Shown here one piece after another: positions 1-8,881 of a stretch of 42,358 nt of DNA. Under the pieces are notes generated by a model. The model had not been told where the DNA came from. It saw only the letters and a list, made by a program, of their open reading frames with translations, and ran no database searches. Source of the stretch: Salinivibrio costicola subsp. costicola ATCC 33508 = LMG 11651 (GTDB lineage: Bacteria > Pseudomonadota > Gammaproteobacteria > Enterobacterales > Vibrionaceae); contig AQOF01000013.1 in the NCBI GenBank assembly GCA_000565345.1, positions 1 to 42,358 on the forward strand, written 5' to 3'. The translations under genes and the position numbers were made by a program. Positions within the stretch are counted from its first letter, which is position 1, and each line of letters starts with the position of its first letter.

Positions 1-2
1 GG

Positions 3-611
3 TTCTCGGATGGGACTAAAAAAGAGATGTCGAACCTGACCGTCACGGTGGAAGACGGTAAACCGACGATTAAAGACTCCACCACCTATCCGGCAAAATA
101 CCGAACGCCACTGGTGAATGTGGGTGGCAGTGTGCGTGGCTACTTGACCGAATTTTCACGCCCCCTCCATATAAAAACCCTGCCACGTTGGCGTTGGGTG
201 GATGCCACCCCGTTCGATGAAAACAACCCCAAGCACATGAAAATGCTGTATCGCGCTTACAGTAACCTTATCACCTTGCTCAAAAAGCGGGATTTTGAAG
301 GGTTAAAAATGGCGTGGTCACTAGCCAGTCGCGAGCAGGCTAAAGCCGAAGCCTACATGGTTGGGCCGAATGAGTACTTTGAAGTAAAAGATATTCCTGG
401 GAAGTTTGAGCGTGCTGATGATGTCCATGTGAAGCCAAGACAGGAATGGCATGAATATACAGTGAAAAGCTACATGGATGGACGTTTGATCAAGCTCGAG
501 GATGAAATAGGTGAATCACCTCTCAGAATTTCTTCTAAAGAGAAGGACTTCCGTTATATAACTAATCCATTATTCGCTATCATTGATGGCCGTATGGTGA
601 TTGCACGCTAA
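3..611 (+). CDS. Hypothetical protein, 5'-truncated; possible T6SS-cluster accessory or immunity protein
   Basis: The frame is open to the left edge, so the N-terminus lies outside the window; an internal ATG at 27 is not necessarily the start. The visible part is soluble, about 200 residues, with no signal peptide or membrane segment, and ends in FAIIDGRMVIAR. It has an aromatic/basic stretch (LPRWRWVDATPFDENNP) and a charged middle part. The gene ends 8 bp before the start of a PAAR gene, so the two probably share a transcript. Genes in this position in VgrG/PAAR clusters often encode adaptors or immunity proteins. That role is inferred from context only; I recognise no defined domain. Confidence 0.6.
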   Translation, partial: FSDGTKKEMSNLTVTVEDGKPTIKDSTTYPAKYRTPLVNVGGSVRGYLTEFSRPLHIKTLPRWRWVDATPFDENNPKHMKMLYRAYSNLITLLKKRDFEGLKMAWSLASREQAKAEAYMVGPNEYFEVKDIPGKFERADDVHVKPRQEWHEYTVKSYMDGRLIKLEDEIGESPLRISSKEKDFRYITNPLFAIIDGRMVIAR

Positions 612-619
612 GGAGCGCT

Positions 620-800
620 ATGCCAGGGGCAGCAGCGATTAGGCGATACCGCTGGCGGACATGGGTGTTTTCCGCCCACCGCAGTGACCAGCGCCAGCGC
701 TGGGGTGGTGATTGATGGTAAACCTGCCGCCCGCATTGGCGATGCGCTTAACTGCGGTGGCGTACTGGTGTCAGGCTCCGGGGATGTCATTATTGGCTAA
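620..800 (+). CDS. Small PAAR-domain protein (T6SS spike tip), frameshifted
   Basis: ATG at 620 follows AGGAG at 611-615. The first codons read MPGAA, then one extra base at about 631-637 moves the frame. From about 638 the other frame reads RLGDTAGGHGCFPPTAVTSA, then VVIDGKPAARIGD, CGGVLVSGSGDVIIG and stop. These are the Pro-Ala-Ala-Arg repeat signatures (GHGCFPPT, GKPAARIGD, CGG). PAAR proteins cap the VgrG spike of type VI secretion systems and can carry effectors. At about 59 residues it is short for the family and lacks a C-terminal effector extension. The frameshift may be a sequencing error like the others in this window, or a real inactivation. Confidence 0.72.
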
Positions 801-808
801 ATCGAATC

Positions 809-826
809 AGGGGCGGCAACGCCCCT
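809..826 (+). terminator. Terminator-like hairpin after PAAR gene
   Basis: A perfect 7-bp stem AGGGGCG/CGCCCCT closes a GCAA tetraloop and is followed by GGTTTAT. It sits between the convergent PAAR gene and plsB. The U-tract is weak, so function as a terminator is plausible but not certain. Confidence 0.5.
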
Positions 827-861
827 GGTTTATCTCATACAGTGTTGATGTTTTTCTTCAG

Positions 862-3296
862 TTATCTTTCACTCAGCGGCTGATTTAGCACGGCTTGAAT
901 TGTTAATTGCACTTCCGGTGAGATCAAACCACAGACAAAGTCATTTAAGGCCTGGATGCGCTCAGCATTGGCTTTGGCATCATCGTCTAAATAGCCTTGC
1001 TCGCGCAGGGTATCGATAAAGATGGTAAAGACCTGTTTATCGAAAAACTCAGGCGCATTGATACCATGCAAACGGCTGAGTCGTTGCGCTAGCATTTGGC
1101 TGTGTTTCTCCAAATCGCGCTTATCAATGTGTGGCTGATGGGTGAACAAGGTCAAGGTAATGGCATAGCGCTGCAGGGTTTCGGCAATGGTACGGCCGAG
1201 TAATTGTAGCTCGCCGAGCTGGGCATTATTCATGGTGACTTTGTCGCCCTCACAGCACAACAAGGACTGCGCATGCATGGCATGTAAGAGTGCATCAAAG
1301 TAGCTGTCGAGTCCGGCATCATCAAAGCTCATAAAGAGTTCTGCTTTGAGCAAGGGATACAACTGCTGCACACAAGCCCGCAAGCCGGATTGACTGATGG
1401 TTTGGTGGGTTACCAGGATTTGTGCAATCAGTGATGGCAGTGCCACTAGGTGGATCACATTATTGCGATAGTAAGTCATTAAGATGGCTTGCTGGCGATC
1501 AAGCGAAATGACTTCACCCATGGTGTCTTTCTCGACCACCAGTTTATTTAACGACAACGCATGCTCGACCAATTCTACCGGCGAGGCTTGTGGGACACTG
1601 CTACTGGTGGAATAGGGGGCCTGAGTCAGTAGGCTTGATAGACCGCAAGCTGTGCTTCTAAGGCTTCTCGGCTCAGGGCTCGTTGGCGCGAGGCGAGCAG
1701 CGCGGTCGCACAGAGGTTCAGCGCATTGGTCGCGGCGGCATCGTTGATATGGGTCATGACCTTGGTCGCTAACTCACTCACCACTGGATTCATCCAAGCC
1801 GGCTTTTGAGGCTCCATTGGATCAATATAATCATGCCAATCTGGCACTTTCTCATTGAGGTGTTGATTGAGCGCAATCGGCTCACCGAAGTTGACATAGC
1901 CAAGGCCATAATTGCGCAACTTACGCACGATCCCGAGTACCTGACCAAAGCTCTCTTTTTCTTTACGCTGGCCCTGTAGCTCTTTGGCATAAGTGTTCAC
2001 TTCCATCACATGCTCGTAGCCGATATAAACAGGCACTAAGGTGATAGGACGCTGTTGCCCGCGCAGCATGGCTTGCAAGGTCATCGATAACATCCCCGTT
2101 TTAGCCGACAGTAAGCGACCGGTGCGCGAGCGCCCGCCTTCAGCGAAATATTCGACCGAATAACCGCGGGCAAACAACTCGGCCAAGTATTCACGAAAAA
2201 CGGTGGAATATAAGCGATTGCCTTTAAAACTGCGGCGAATAAAAAAGGCGCCACCGCGACGGAAGAGCGGCCCGGCAGGGAAGAAGTTGAGGTTGACACC
2301 CGCGGCAATATGCGGCGGCACTAAGCCTTCTTTATACAGTACGTACGAGAGCAGCAAGTAATCCATGTGCGAGCGATGGCAAGGCACGTAGACAATCTCG
2401 TGACCATCTTGTGCCAGCTGGCGAACCCGTTCGGCATTGTTAACATGAAGGCCTTGATACAGTTTATTCCAAAACCAGGTCAGAATGCGGTCGCTGTATC
2501 GAATCAAACGATACGAAAAGTTTGCCGCAATCTCTTCCATCATGTCGACGGCTTCTTTACGAACTTTTTCAACTGACACATCACGGCTTTGTGCTTCATC
2601 GTGGACGACTTTGTCGATGGCCTTTGACGCCAGTAGGCGTTTGAAGAGCAAAGCACGATTAGGTAAGCGTGGGCCTGAAGCCGCGAGTTTTTGCCGCGAA
2701 AAGTGGATCATTGCCACTCGCGCCAGTTTATGGGCGATCGCCTGATCGGTGCCGTGTTTATCCGCCATATAGCGCAAGGATACCGCTTGGCTTAACCGCA
2801 CCATGCCATCACGGCCACGCGTAAGGATGGTCCAGAATTTTTCTGGCCCATTCATTGCGTGCAGCGTTGCTTGGTGGCGTTGTGTTTCGTTACCCGGATC
2901 GCGTTGCCACAACACGGAAGCGGGAACCAGCTGGATATCCAATTCACTATCTTGACGATGTAAGCGCAGCAGATCTTGAAAATGCGCTAAGGAGCGTTTG
3001 GGCAAGTCTTGATCCGCGGAAAAGACCTTACGACCGTGACTAATAAAGACATAGCGCGGCAGTGTGGTATCGCCAATAATGAGGGGCTTTAATGGATCTG
3101 GTAATCCTTGACGTAAACAAGTTCGCCGTAGCGTTAATAAATCCGAATGAGACTGAAACGGCAACACGTACACAATAGGACGTGCGAGAGACAGGTTTAG
3201 CTGCTCGACCGGTTCAGAGGGGATACATTGGGTTTTTACCCAGGCAGAAAGCGGCAAATTCAATAGCTTGTAATAAATCTTTTGCCAGAGCGCCAT
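862..3296 (-). CDS. plsB: Glycerol-3-phosphate 1-O-acyltransferase PlsB (apparent frameshift)
   Basis: PlsB transfers an acyl chain from acyl-ACP or acyl-CoA to sn-1 of glycerol-3-phosphate at the inner membrane, the first step of phospholipid synthesis. The start chosen is the ATG at 3296, giving [16 protein letters not shown], which matches the enterobacterial N-terminus; longer forms upstream add unrelated residues. The acyltransferase motif HRSHMD falls at about residues 307-312, and [12 protein letters not shown] follows. The first frame stops at 1626-1628 after AVYQAY. One base is missing there: restoring it continues as [14 protein letters not shown] into the C-terminal part ([14 protein letters not shown]). 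The restored protein is about 811 residues, against 807 in E. coli. It is divergent from lexA, as in many gammaproteobacteria. Because plsB is essential in E. coli, the shift is probably a sequence error. Confidence 0.93.
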
Positions 3297-3463
3297 GATT
3301 GTCAGTGCCTCAAATTCAAAATGCGCGCCAAGGATAGCAGAAAATGGCTGCGAACTTACAACCAAAGGCAGAGAATTGACGCGAGATTGCGCGCGTTTGA
3401 ATCGGCTACCGACAATGAGATCCGCTTCTCGTGTCTATAATTAGTCCTTTTCAAGCCGTATGT

Positions 3464-3483
3464 TACTGGATATACTCACAGTT
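3464..3483 (+). promoter_or_regulatory. SOS (LexA) box 1 upstream of lexA
   Basis: The sequence contains CTGG-N8-ACAG with an AT-rich centre, one mismatch from the CTGT-N8-ACAG core. It lies 27 bp before the lexA start, immediately before a second box. Confidence 0.8.
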
Positions 3484-3503
3484 AACTGTATAAAAAGACA
3501 GGT
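3484..3503 (+). promoter_or_regulatory. SOS (LexA) box 2 upstream of lexA
   Basis: This contains a perfect CTGT-N8-ACAG core (N8 = ATAAAAAG) ending 7 bp before the ATG. It abuts box 1 (centre-to-centre 20 bp), the tandem-box arrangement typical of autoregulated lexA genes. Confidence 0.85.
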
Positions 3504-3509
3504 AAGAGC

Positions 3510-4136
3510 ATGAAGCCGTTAACCGCGAGACAGCAACAAATCTTCGAGCTGATTAAAACCCATATTGAAGACACAGGGATGCCCCCAACACGTGCCGAAA
3601 TCGCCCGTCAGCTGGGGTTTCGCTCCGCGAACGCTGCCGAAGAGCATTTGAAAGCGTTGGCGCGCAAAGGCGTACTCGAGATTATTCCCGGGGCATCACG
3701 CGGTATTCGCTTAATTAGCGAAGAAGAAGTGGTGACGCCTGATGACCAAGGCTTGCCTTTAATTGGCCGTGTCGCGGCGGGTGAGCCCATCTTGGCACAA
3801 GAGCATGTTGAGAGCCTCTATCAGGTCGATCCAGCCTTGTTTAAGCCAAGTGCCGACTTTTTACTGCGAGTTAGCGGTATGAGCATGAAAGATATTGGCA
3901 TTCTCGACGGTGACTTACTGGCGGTGCACAAAACACAAGATGTACATAATGGCCAAGTGGTCGTCGCGCGAGTGGATGACGATGTCACCGTCAAACGGCT
4001 AGAGAAGAAAGGGTCGAATGTTGTTCTTCATGCTGAAAACGATGAATTTATGCCGATCTCGGTGGATTTAACTGCACAATCACTGACAATTGAAGGTGTT
4101 GCTGTTGGTGTGATTCGTAATACCGATTGGATGTGA
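3510..4136 (+). CDS. lexA: SOS regulon repressor LexA
   Basis: LexA represses SOS genes and cleaves itself when RecA filaments form on single-stranded DNA. The 208-residue protein has the N-terminal winged HTH (residues 1-68, [20 protein letters not shown], then [12 protein letters not shown]). The Ala90-Gly91 cleavage site lies in GRVAAGEP. The S24-type peptidase domain has Ser125 in SGMSMKD and Lys162 in TVKRLEK. Length is close to E. coli LexA (202). Two adjacent SOS boxes precede the start, so autoregulation is expected. It is divergent from plsB. Confidence 0.97.
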   Translation: MKPLTARQQQIFELIKTHIEDTGMPPTRAEIARQLGFRSANAAEEHLKALARKGVLEIIPGASRGIRLISEEEVVTPDDQGLPLIGRVAAGEPILAQEHVESLYQVDPALFKPSADFLLRVSGMSMKDIGILDGDLLAVHKTQDVHNGQVVVARVDDDVTVKRLEKKGSNVVLHAENDEFMPISVDLTAQSLTIEGVAVGVIRNTDWM

Positions 4137-4145
4137 TTTCCCACG

Positions 4146-4169
4146 TTGGCGGACATTGATGTCCGCCAA
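4146..4169 (+). terminator. Hairpin downstream of lexA
   Basis: A perfect 10-bp stem TTGGCGGACA/TGTCCGCCAA with a TTGA loop begins 9 bp after the lexA stop. No U-run follows, so it is either a weak terminator or an mRNA 3'-end stabiliser. Confidence 0.5.
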
Positions 4170-4211
4170 TGGAATGCAGTTAAAAAACATCTTTGTATTT
4201 CTCTACATTTA

Positions 4212-4230
4212 AACGATAATTATTATCATC
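4212..4230 (+). promoter_or_regulatory. Predicted Fur box upstream of methyltransferase gene
   Basis: The core is GATAAT-T-ATTATC with flanks AAC and ATC. It matches the 7-1-7 form of the Vibrio/enteric Fur consensus at 17 of 19 positions by my alignment. It ends 26 bp before the chosen GTG start at 4257, in the usual position for a Fur operator overlapping a promoter. Confidence 0.75.
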
Positions 4231-4256
4231 CTTGATTGTCGTGTGTGGAGGTGTCC

Positions 4257-5051
4257 GTGCGTACGCAACAGCATTCTGTTCCCAGTAAGCTATTTAAGCC
4301 CATGTGGCTGCGCAGTCGTGAGAGCCTGACTGACAATGGCGTGATCTATGACCCCATGGCGGCCGCCGCATGCCAAGGGTGTGTCATGCAGCCCGAATGT
4401 GATTGGCACAATCTCGATCAAACCCAGCTTCTTTATGCCACGCTCACTAGCCAGTGTGATGCCATTGTTAAACAGTTTCTTGCTCAGCATCCCACGGCAT
4501 GGATCATTAATGTTGGTGGTGGGTTAGATACCCGCTTTTATCGACTGGATAACGGCCGTTGTCGTTGGTTAGAAGTCGATGTTGACGAAACCTTGTTATG
4601 GCGAGAGCGTTTATTCCACACCAGTGAGCGTTTCCGGATGGTGCAAGGGTCGGTCAAACAGCTTGATTGGCTGGCGCAACTGGCGGTCCCTGCGGGTCAT
4701 CCGACCATGTTAATTTGCGATCAAGCCTTACTTGAGTGCACCAACCAAGAAATTTCTGCATTTTGCCAGCATATTAGTCGCTATTTTCCGCAAGTTGAGG
4801 CCTGTTTAGTCTTAGCGGGGGATAAGTGCCATAGCCGGATCGGCCAGAAACTGGGGTGTGAATCTTATCAACATGGTTTTGCCGATCCGCGTATGGCGAT
4901 CATTCAAGCCTTGCCCTGGGCCTGTCGGGTTGAAGAACACTCCCCACTTGATAAACCCTGCCCAAGGTGGCGTTTTTGGCAGCGCGCACTGGCGGCGATG
5001 CCGCGTTATCGTCTGCGTTTTACCCCGATGGTGTTGCATATTGAGATCTAG
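4257..5051 (+). CDS. Class I SAM-dependent methyltransferase, LCMT-like, probably iron-regulated
   Basis: The protein carries a SAM-binding motif I of the leucine-carboxyl-methyltransferase-like family, INVGGGLDTRFYRL, followed by the acidic loop LEVDVDE. The GTG at 4257 is chosen because GGAGG at 4247-4251 sits 5 bp upstream; the frame stays open further upstream to a TTG at 4236. That gives 264 residues. A Cys-rich segment, CQGCVMQPEC, near residues 40-50 is unusual for the family and could bind metal. The substrate is unknown; related proteins methylate carboxyl or hydroxyl groups of small molecules. The Fur box directly upstream suggests expression under iron limitation. Family assignment is from motifs; regulation is inference. 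Confidence 0.75.
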   Translation: MRTQQHSVPSKLFKPMWLRSRESLTDNGVIYDPMAAAACQGCVMQPECDWHNLDQTQLLYATLTSQCDAIVKQFLAQHPTAWIINVGGGLDTRFYRLDNGRCRWLEVDVDETLLWRERLFHTSERFRMVQGSVKQLDWLAQLAVPAGHPTMLICDQALLECTNQEISAFCQHISRYFPQVEACLVLAGDKCHSRIGQKLGCESYQHGFADPRMAIIQALPWACRVEEHSPLDKPCPRWRFWQRALAAMPRYRLRFTPMVLHIEI

Positions 5052-5184
5052 CGCGGCGCGGGTGCCACCTTTCGCTTTCCAGTCTGTGCTTAATCTCAAG
5101 TATCGCATGGCAGACTTTTAAGTTTTCGATATGGCATATCTTCGCGACCTTTGTGGTGCTGCTTGCCGACCACGCGTTGCGCTA

Positions 5185-5454
5185 TTAAGTGGCGCTATTG
5201 GAGGGACTACTTAAGCCTTTTGCCGACAGTACCGTGGCTTTGTCGGCGACAAACGAGACCTTAATGTGTTTGCCATCACCGCCCCACACGCAATGGGTTA
5301 ATCCCATGGTGTCATCACATTGGCTTGGCTTGCCAACGTGAGCAACTACCACGTCATAACTCATGCCGACCTCTAACTGATCGTAGTTTTGCTTAGTCAT
5401 TTTCGAGCAACCGGCCAGAAAGACGACCAAGACACAGGCAAAAAAGACGCGCAT
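5185..5454 (-). CDS. Small lipoprotein with SmpA/BamE-like (DUF3862-type) fold
   Basis: This 89-residue protein starts with a lipoprotein signal peptide MRVFFACVLVVFLAGC; the lipobox LAGC places the lipidated Cys at 16. The mature part has the signature NYDQLEVGMSYDVVVAHVGKP, typical of the small BamE/OmlA-like fold. A pair of cysteines (QCDDTMGLTHC) could form a disulfide. Outer-membrane attachment is likely because position 2 after Cys is Ser, not Asp. It is convergent with the methyltransferase gene, with 133 bp between their 3' ends in which I see no clear terminator. Precise function is unknown. Confidence 0.8.
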   Translation of the reverse strand: MRVFFACVLVVFLAGCSKMTKQNYDQLEVGMSYDVVVAHVGKPSQCDDTMGLTHCVWGGDGKHIKVSFVADKATVLSAKGLSSPSNSAT

Positions 5455-5481
5455 AACAATACCTCACTCACTGATGTGATC

Positions 5482-5507
5482 AAAAAACAGGCCTCATGGC
5501 CTGTTTT
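5482..5507 (-). terminator. Rho-independent terminator of nfuA
   Basis: The stem AAAACAGGCC/GGCCTGTTTT with a TCAT loop gives, on the minus strand, a GC-rich hairpin followed by a run of six T. It lies 22 bp past the nfuA stop. Confidence 0.88.
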
Positions 5508-5529
5508 GCTATTAACGTGGTGGTGTCTA

Positions 5530-6114
5530 TTAGTAGTAAGAGTGATCGCCCCGGGCGTGCTCGGTCACATCGCGCACACCGTGTAGCTCACCACTAAATT
5601 CAGCCAATAGCTGCTTTTCAATCCCTTCTTTCAAGGTTACATCCACCATGGAGCAACCGTTACACCCGCCACCAAATTGGAGGATAGCCACCGAATCATC
5701 AGTGATTTCAATCAGGTTCACATGGCCGCCATGGCTGGCAAGTTGTGGGTTTACCTGGCTTTGAATCACATAATCGACGCGCTCCATCAAAGGTGCATCA
5801 TCGGCGACTTTACGCATTTTTGCGTTCGGTGCTTTCAGCGTGAGCTGCGAGCCCATTTTATCGGTGACAAAGTCGATCTCTGCTTCGTCGAGAAAAGGGA
5901 GACTCAGTTCGTCGATAAACGCAGAAAAACCATTGAATTTTATCTCGGTATCACTGCTTTCTACCGCTTCCGGCGGACAGTATGAGACACCGCACTCTGC
6001 GTTTGGCGTGCCTGGATTGACAACAAACACGCGAATATGGGTGCCCTCGGGCTGCTGCTCAAGCAACTTCACAAAGTGGCTTTGTGCATTTTCTGAAATA
6101 TTGACTTCTGACAC
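5530..6114 (-). CDS. nfuA: Fe-S biogenesis protein NfuA
   Basis: NfuA carries and delivers [4Fe-4S] clusters to apoproteins, especially under oxidative stress or iron starvation. The N-terminal degenerate A-type domain includes [16 protein letters not shown]. The C-terminal Nfu domain has the cluster-binding CxxC in [12 protein letters not shown] (Cys151 and Cys154 in this numbering), then [11 protein letters not shown]. The C-terminus RGDHSYY matches the enteric protein. The frame extends upstream to an ATG at 6177, but the GTG at 6114 gives 194 residues, close to E. coli (191), and aligns at the N-terminus. It is followed by its own terminator; comF lies upstream in the same direction. Confidence 0.95.
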   Translation of the reverse strand: MSEVNISENAQSHFVKLLEQQPEGTHIRVFVVNPGTPNAECGVSYCPPEAVESSDTEIKFNGFSAFIDELSLPFLDEAEIDFVTDKMGSQLTLKAPNAKMRKVADDAPLMERVDYVIQSQVNPQLASHGGHVNLIEITDDSVAILQFGGGCNGCSMVDVTLKEGIEKQLLAEFSGELHGVRDVTEHARGDHSYY

Positions 6115-6224
6115 GACAAATACCTGACTAATCCAGTGTGTTTTATACAGTGTACTCCGGTTTGCTTTGGCTATCACCCTCGAACCATGTGGCTACTTTA
6201 TGTGCAGGGGTAGCACGCTTACCG

Positions 6225-6943
6225 CTAGGATAGATCGGTACGGGCCAAACAGTAAACATCGATCGTTTTTGCACCGGCTTTGCGCAGTAATCGACATAAT
6301 TGCGATACCGTTTGTCCGGTGGTGACGACATCGTCGACGATGGCGACATGAGAAGCGGGGAGCGGGCCATGAAGAGCAAAAGCACCACACAGATTATGTA
6401 ACCTGTCTTGCCGACTGAGACCTTGTTGTGGCGCGGTAGTGTCGGGCGGCGAGACAAGTACGTATCCACCACCCGAGTATCAAGGTTGTCGGCAAGTGCC
6501 CAAGCCAAGTGCAGACTTTGATTAAACCCTCGTTGCCAACGACGTCGCCAATGCAGCGGCACCGGCAACAGCACCGGTGCGGGGGTGAGAATACGATCAC
6601 TGAGCTGCTGGGCAAACGGCAATGCCAGCTCGAAGGCTCCTTGGTATTTGAACGCGTGAATTAACTGCGGGAGAGGATCATGGTAGCCACTGATAGCAAC
6701 CAAGCGGTCCCAAGCTGGCGGCTGGCTGAGGCAGGCGCCACATCGCGCTTGTGGTTGTGAAACAGGCAGTCCACAACACTGACAAAGCAAACACTGATGA
6801 TGGGCATCCCAACACGCATCACAGCACAGAGAGTGATGGGCAGGCAAGGCGAGGTGGCAAACGGGACACTGTAAGGGCAAGAGTTTGCCTCGCCAGTGGG
6901 TCAGTACACGTGTAAAGCGCCGTGGTACGATTGTTGATATCAT
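6225..6943 (-). CDS. comF: ComF/GntX family phosphoribosyltransferase-like protein (apparent frameshift)
   Basis: An N-terminal zinc-binding region with CxxC pairs (LQCPVCHLALP, CCDACWD, CQCCGLP, CGAC) precedes a type I phosphoribosyltransferase fold. The ORF from ATG 6943 runs out of frame at a GGG run at 6444-6446. Restoring one G/C gives TAPQQGLSRQDRLHNL, then the PRPP-binding motif VAIVDDVVTTGQTVSQL, ending at the TAG at 6225. The restored protein is about 239 residues, normal for the family. ComF is needed for DNA uptake in competent bacteria; the E. coli homologue GntX (YhgH) allows use of external DNA. It is adjacent to nfuA and divergent from bioH, 38 bp apart. Confidence 0.88.
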
Positions 6944-6981
6944 AAGCGTCCTGAGTAAAAAGCAATCAAGGCAGTGTAAAC

Positions 6982-7761
6982 ATGGCGGAATGTGATTGGC
7001 AGTCGCACGGACAAGGACCCGATCTGGTTCTCATTCATGGTTGGGGTATGAACAGCGCAGTGTGGTCATTAATCTTGCCGTACCTAACACCACACTTTCG
7101 GGTGCACTGTGTTGATTTACCCGGTTTTGGCTATAGCGCGGCACAACCGGGGCTTAATATCGAAGATCTGGCACAAGTGTTGCTTAAAGAATCACCAGTA
7201 GATGCCACTTGGATAGGCTGGTCACTGGGCGGATTAGTGGCAACACAAGCCGCACTCTTATCGCCACAGCGCGTGACTGGATTGGTCACTATCGCCAGCT
7301 CACCCAAGTTTGTTGCCGAACCTGGGTGGCGAGGAATTAAACCTGGGGTGCTCGGTGACTTTGCTCGTCAGCTTGAGCGTGACTTTTCGCTGACAGTAGA
7401 GCGCTTTATGGCGCTGCAAGCGATGGGATCACCAACCGCGAGAAAAGACGTAAAAGCGCTTAAGCAAGCGGTATTTTCGCGGCCAACACCGGACCCTCGT
7501 GCGCTTGCGGATGGCTTAGCCATGTTAGCAGACACGGATTTGCGTCAGGGCTGTGGCGCTATCAAGGTGCCTTGGTTGAGAATGTATGGGCGGTTAGATG
7601 GTTTAGTGCCGGTATCGGTGGCTGATGCGGTATCAACATTGGCTCCGGACTCACACAGTGAGGTCCTGACACACAGTGCTCACGCGCCGTTCGTGACCGA
7701 GCCTGAAGCGGTGGTAGACAAGCTAAAAGCCTTTTTAGGCAACAAGTTGCCGGCAACATAG
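6982..7761 (+). CDS. bioH: Pimeloyl-ACP methyl ester carboxylesterase BioH
   Basis: BioH hydrolyses pimeloyl-ACP methyl ester, ending the fatty-acid-synthesis stage of biotin biosynthesis. The 259-residue alpha/beta hydrolase has the oxyanion motif HGWGMNSAVW, the nucleophile Ser81 in GWSLGG, and predicted Asp206 (YGRLDGLVP) and His234 (SAHAPFV). It shares GIKPGVL and TVERFMALQ with E. coli BioH (256). Soluble, cytoplasmic. It is divergent from comF, the usual gammaproteobacterial arrangement. Confidence 0.96.
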   Translation: MAECDWQSHGQGPDLVLIHGWGMNSAVWSLILPYLTPHFRVHCVDLPGFGYSAAQPGLNIEDLAQVLLKESPVDATWIGWSLGGLVATQAALLSPQRVTGLVTIASSPKFVAEPGWRGIKPGVLGDFARQLERDFSLTVERFMALQAMGSPTARKDVKALKQAVFSRPTPDPRALADGLAMLADTDLRQGCGAIKVPWLRMYGRLDGLVPVSVADAVSTLAPDSHSEVLTHSAHAPFVTEPEAVVDKLKAFLGNKLPAT

Positions 7762-7793
7762 CCAGTGCGGATCATTTTTTTGGTAGAATTGAC

Positions 7794-7820
7794 TCAATCC
7801 TGTCACGGTTCTGCCGATAA
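7794..7820 (+). promoter_or_regulatory. Predicted sigma-28 (FliA) promoter
   Basis: The -35-like element TCAA (7794-7797) is followed by exactly 15 bp and a perfect GCCGATAA (7813-7820), matching the TAAA-N15-GCCGATAA class of flagellar sigma-28 promoters with one mismatch in the -35. The gene it would drive begins at 7861 with AAGGAG at 7848. Confidence 0.65.
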
Positions 7821-7860
7821 GTTAACTATGTCACTTGTTTTGGCATAAGGAGAGACCATA

Positions 7861-8292
7861 ATGAACGTAGGTAACGTTGGGCAGTCTCCGGCGTATCATC
7901 AAGCGATGAAGTCCAAAACGCCGGCACAGCCGCAGCAAAATGCGGACAAACAAGCTGAACAGGTGTCCAAAGCCAATACTTTTAAGGATCACGTCGCAAA
8001 AGCGAATGGGGTCAAAGAAGGTGATAAACCGGCTTCGCCTCAAGCCGCAAAACATCATGTTGATGTGAAAGGCGGCGCTGACGTGAAAGACGGCGCCAAC
8101 GCTGGTGCGGTCGCTAAAGCCCAAGAGGGAAAAGAGCCGGAAGAAACGTCCGCCGTAAAGTCGTTTACCTACGGCGCATTGGGGATGGAGCATCCGGAGA
8201 AAGTCCAAGAAAGCGATGATTCATCGTACACTGCGGGTAAATTTGTGTCGGCCTTAGGTACAATAGGTACAATACTCGCGGTTATCGTCTAA
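7861..8292 (+). CDS. Hypothetical protein with hydrophobic C-terminal tail, possibly flagellar-regulon
   Basis: I recognise no defined domain in this 143-residue protein. It is polar and rich in Lys, Ala, Gln and Glu over residues 1-100, likely disordered, including a near-repeat DVKGGADVKDGANAG. It ends in a hydrophobic tail (SALGTIGTILAVIV, about residues 129-143) that could anchor it to a membrane. A strong RBS (AAGGAG) precedes the ATG. The upstream promoter resembles sigma-28 sites, so late flagellar-class expression is a hypothesis. It lies between bioH and tex with a second small unknown gene, in the same direction. Confidence 0.75.
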   Translation: MNVGNVGQSPAYHQAMKSKTPAQPQQNADKQAEQVSKANTFKDHVAKANGVKEGDKPASPQAAKHHVDVKGGADVKDGANAGAVAKAQEGKEPEETSAVKSFTYGALGMEHPEKVQESDDSSYTAGKFVSALGTIGTILAVIV

Positions 8293-8359
8293 ACTGATAG
8301 AAAGACGACAAGGCCGCACTAACAATTAGGCCTTCAGCTGGTGTGGGAGGTAGCATCAG

Positions 8360-8833
8360 ATGAACATATCGCCAGCCAGCGTCAGTATTCCAACTGTCGC
8401 GCCATCGGTGAACCCGCCAACGGAGCAAGTTGCGCGGGACAATCGCTTGCGCGAAAAAATCGTCCCTGCTAAGTCATCTCCCGAGCCCGACAATGGTAAA
8501 GCCCCTTCTGATCAAGATAAGCAGCTGGGACGTTCATCCTGGGATCCTGCCCAACACCCCAACTACTCGCTGGACTATCAGCGTGATTCATTAACGCATG
8601 CCGACTACGATGGCGCCAATATCGCAGGTCGTATCGATGCCATAGCACGCACGGATCCCAGTGAGCAAGCTCGCCAAGATAATGGCTACACGATGGGCTT
8701 AAAAATGCCCGAAGAAGTGTTAGAAAAAATTGAGCAGCTAAAACGGTTTGAGCAAACGCGTGCGGTAGTGGCGATGCGCTACCAGCAGGCAAGCGTGGCG
8801 AACATGCCCTCCGAAGTATTGATTGTGATTTAA
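8360..8833 (+). CDS. Conserved-looking hypothetical protein
   Basis: The 157-residue protein has a Pro/Ser-rich, probably disordered N-terminus (MNISPASVSIPTVAPSVNPP), a middle segment with SSWDPAQHPNYSLD, and a C-terminal region with GYTMGLKMPEEVLEKIEQ and YQQASVANMPSEVLIVI. There is no signal peptide or membrane segment. I recall similar proteins in Vibrio genomes annotated only as hypothetical. GGAGG lies 9 bp before the ATG. The 67-bp gap from the upstream gene holds a weak inverted repeat (AAGGCC/GGCCTT, 8310-8334), so it may be co-transcribed with that gene. Confidence 0.75.
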   Translation: MNISPASVSIPTVAPSVNPPTEQVARDNRLREKIVPAKSSPEPDNGKAPSDQDKQLGRSSWDPAQHPNYSLDYQRDSLTHADYDGANIAGRIDAIARTDPSEQARQDNGYTMGLKMPEEVLEKIEQLKRFEQTRAVVAMRYQQASVANMPSEVLIVI

Positions 8834-8881
8834 TACGATCCAGTCCTTAAGCCATGTCCTGATTAAGACAAAATATAAAAA

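Noticed and set aside
608-790. Minus-strand frame opposite the PAAR gene
   Set aside because: The plus strand encodes clear PAAR motifs; the minus-strand product has no family features.
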